Shown: piece after piece, positions 63,412 to 64,000 of the stretch
Position numbering within the stretch: the stretch's first letter is position 1
Layout of the letters: each line of letters opens with the position of its first letter
DNA from: Heyndrickxia shackletonii
GTDB lineage: Bacteria > Bacillota > Bacilli > Bacillales > Bacillaceae_C
Assembly: GCF_001420715.1 (NCBI RefSeq)
Contig: NZ_LJJC01000004.1
Coordinates: forward strand, 463,734-527,733
Length of the DNA stretch: 64,000 nt
Reading direction: 5' to 3'
Program-made: the position numbers and the translations under genes
The notes under the pieces: model-generated
Database searches by the model: none
Seen by the model: only the letters and a program-made list of their open reading frames with translations
What the model was told of the DNA's origin: nothing

Positions 63412-64000
63412 TTGGATATTAGCTTCATTGTTACTATATTTATTATTGGTTTTATCGGTTCCTTTATATCAGGTATGTTGGGGATAGGCGGCGCGATTAT
63501 AAATTTTCCATTGCTATTGTATATTCCGACATTTTTAGGTGTAGCTCATTTTACATCACACGAGGTGTCAGGAATTACTGCTATTCAAGTGTTATTTGCA
63601 ACCATTGGCGGTGTCTGGACTTATCGCAAAGGAGAGTTTTTAAATAAAAAGCTGATTGTCTACATGGGCATAAGTATTTTAATTGGGAGCTTTGTTGGCA
63701 GCTTTGGTTCTAATCATATGCCGGAAAGCGGGATTAATGTAATTTATGGAATTCTAGCAGTGATAGCAGTAGTCATGATGTTTATTCCGAAAAAAGGTAT
63801 TGATGATATTCCCTTCGATCAAGTGAAATTTAATGGATGGCTCGCCGCGATTCTTGCGTTAATTGTAGGAATAGGTGCTGGTATTGTAGGAGCAGGCGGA
63901 TCCTTCCTGTTAGTGCCAATCATGTTAACAGTATTAAAAATACCAACGAGAATGACGATCGCTTCTTCGTTAGCTATTACCTTTATTTCGTCCATCGGCT
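63412..64000 (+). CDS. yrkJ: TauE/SafE family sulfite/thiosulfate exporter, partial (runs off the window)
   Basis: A membrane protein of which at least 196 codons are present, open to the end of the window. The start is TTG 63412 with AAGGAGG seven bases upstream. The glycine-rich family repeat is visible twice: [17 protein letters not shown] near residue 23 and [21 protein letters not shown] near residue 160. It probably exports sulfite or thiosulfate made by the persulfide dioxygenases. Confidence 0.9.
   Translation, partial: MDISFIVTIFIIGFIGSFISGMLGIGGAIINFPLLLYIPTFLGVAHFTSHEVSGITAIQVLFATIGGVWTYRKGEFLNKKLIVYMGISILIGSFVGSFGSNHMPESGINVIYGILAVIAVVMMFIPKKGIDDIPFDQVKFNGWLAAILALIVGIGAGIVGAGGSFLLVPIMLTVLKIPTRMTIASSLAITFISSIG

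Overview
The window is AT-rich Firmicutes DNA, most likely from a spore-forming member of the Bacillaceae. The support is a gerA-type spore germination operon with a SigG-like promoter, tandem T-box riboswitches, a B. subtilis-like aromatic amino acid operon, a yrkD-J-like sulfur operon, cre sites, strong Shine-Dalgarno sequences and GTG/TTG starts. No rRNA, tRNA, prophage or intact transposon was seen. The last gene runs off the right end.

Layout. 1-8000 is sparse accessory DNA: small membrane proteins, an ECF sigma factor with its DUF4179 anti-sigma partner, a decayed ABC transporter ATPase, an M1-type peptidase and a DUF347 membrane protein cut by an in-frame stop. 8400-13550 is a first sulfide-oxidation block: sulfide:quinone reductase, a DUF1641 protein, a CstB-like persulfide dioxygenase/rhodanese, and a two-component system whose kinase has four clustered cysteines in its PAS region. 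13700-21120 is the aromatic operon (DAHP synthase/chorismate mutase, aroC, aroB, hisC, tyrA, EPSP synthase) behind two consecutive tyrosine-type T-boxes; tyrA lacks the usual ACT domain. 21300-27550 holds small regulators (two WYL regulators, a GyrI-like protein), YceI, a GNAT enzyme and membrane proteins.

27830-40890 is a large catabolic operon: a cre site, a PRD regulator, a lactose/cellobiose-family PTS (IIA, IIB, IIC), an AgaI/NagB-like enzyme, an aldo/keto reductase, a TIM-barrel isomerase/epimerase and then iolC, iolA, iolD, iolJ and iolB. The lower inositol pathway is present, but the usual inositol transporter, iolG, iolE and iolR are absent, so the substrate is probably not ordinary myo-inositol. 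This is the best candidate for an undescribed pathway.

42100-47450 is a Bce/Yxd-like peptide-resistance ABC transporter with YxeA and its two-component system, preceded by a direct-repeat operator. 47920-48470 is a regular array of 11 stem-loops in 104-bp units, the most unusual non-coding structure here. 48500-53500 holds single genes (NERD protein, YtoQ, lipoprotein, racemase, NUDIX, HAD, P-loop) and a NUDIX pseudogene. 53500-57760 is the germination operon (A-C-D-B order), followed by two paralogous proteins of unknown function and an FMN reductase. 59860-64000 is a second sulfur module: a CstR persulfide sensor with five matching operators, DsrE, rhodanese, TusA-rhodanese, rhodanese-MBL, TusA and a TauE exporter. 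The two sulfur modules would together oxidise sulfide to persulfide, sulfite and thiosulfate and export the products.
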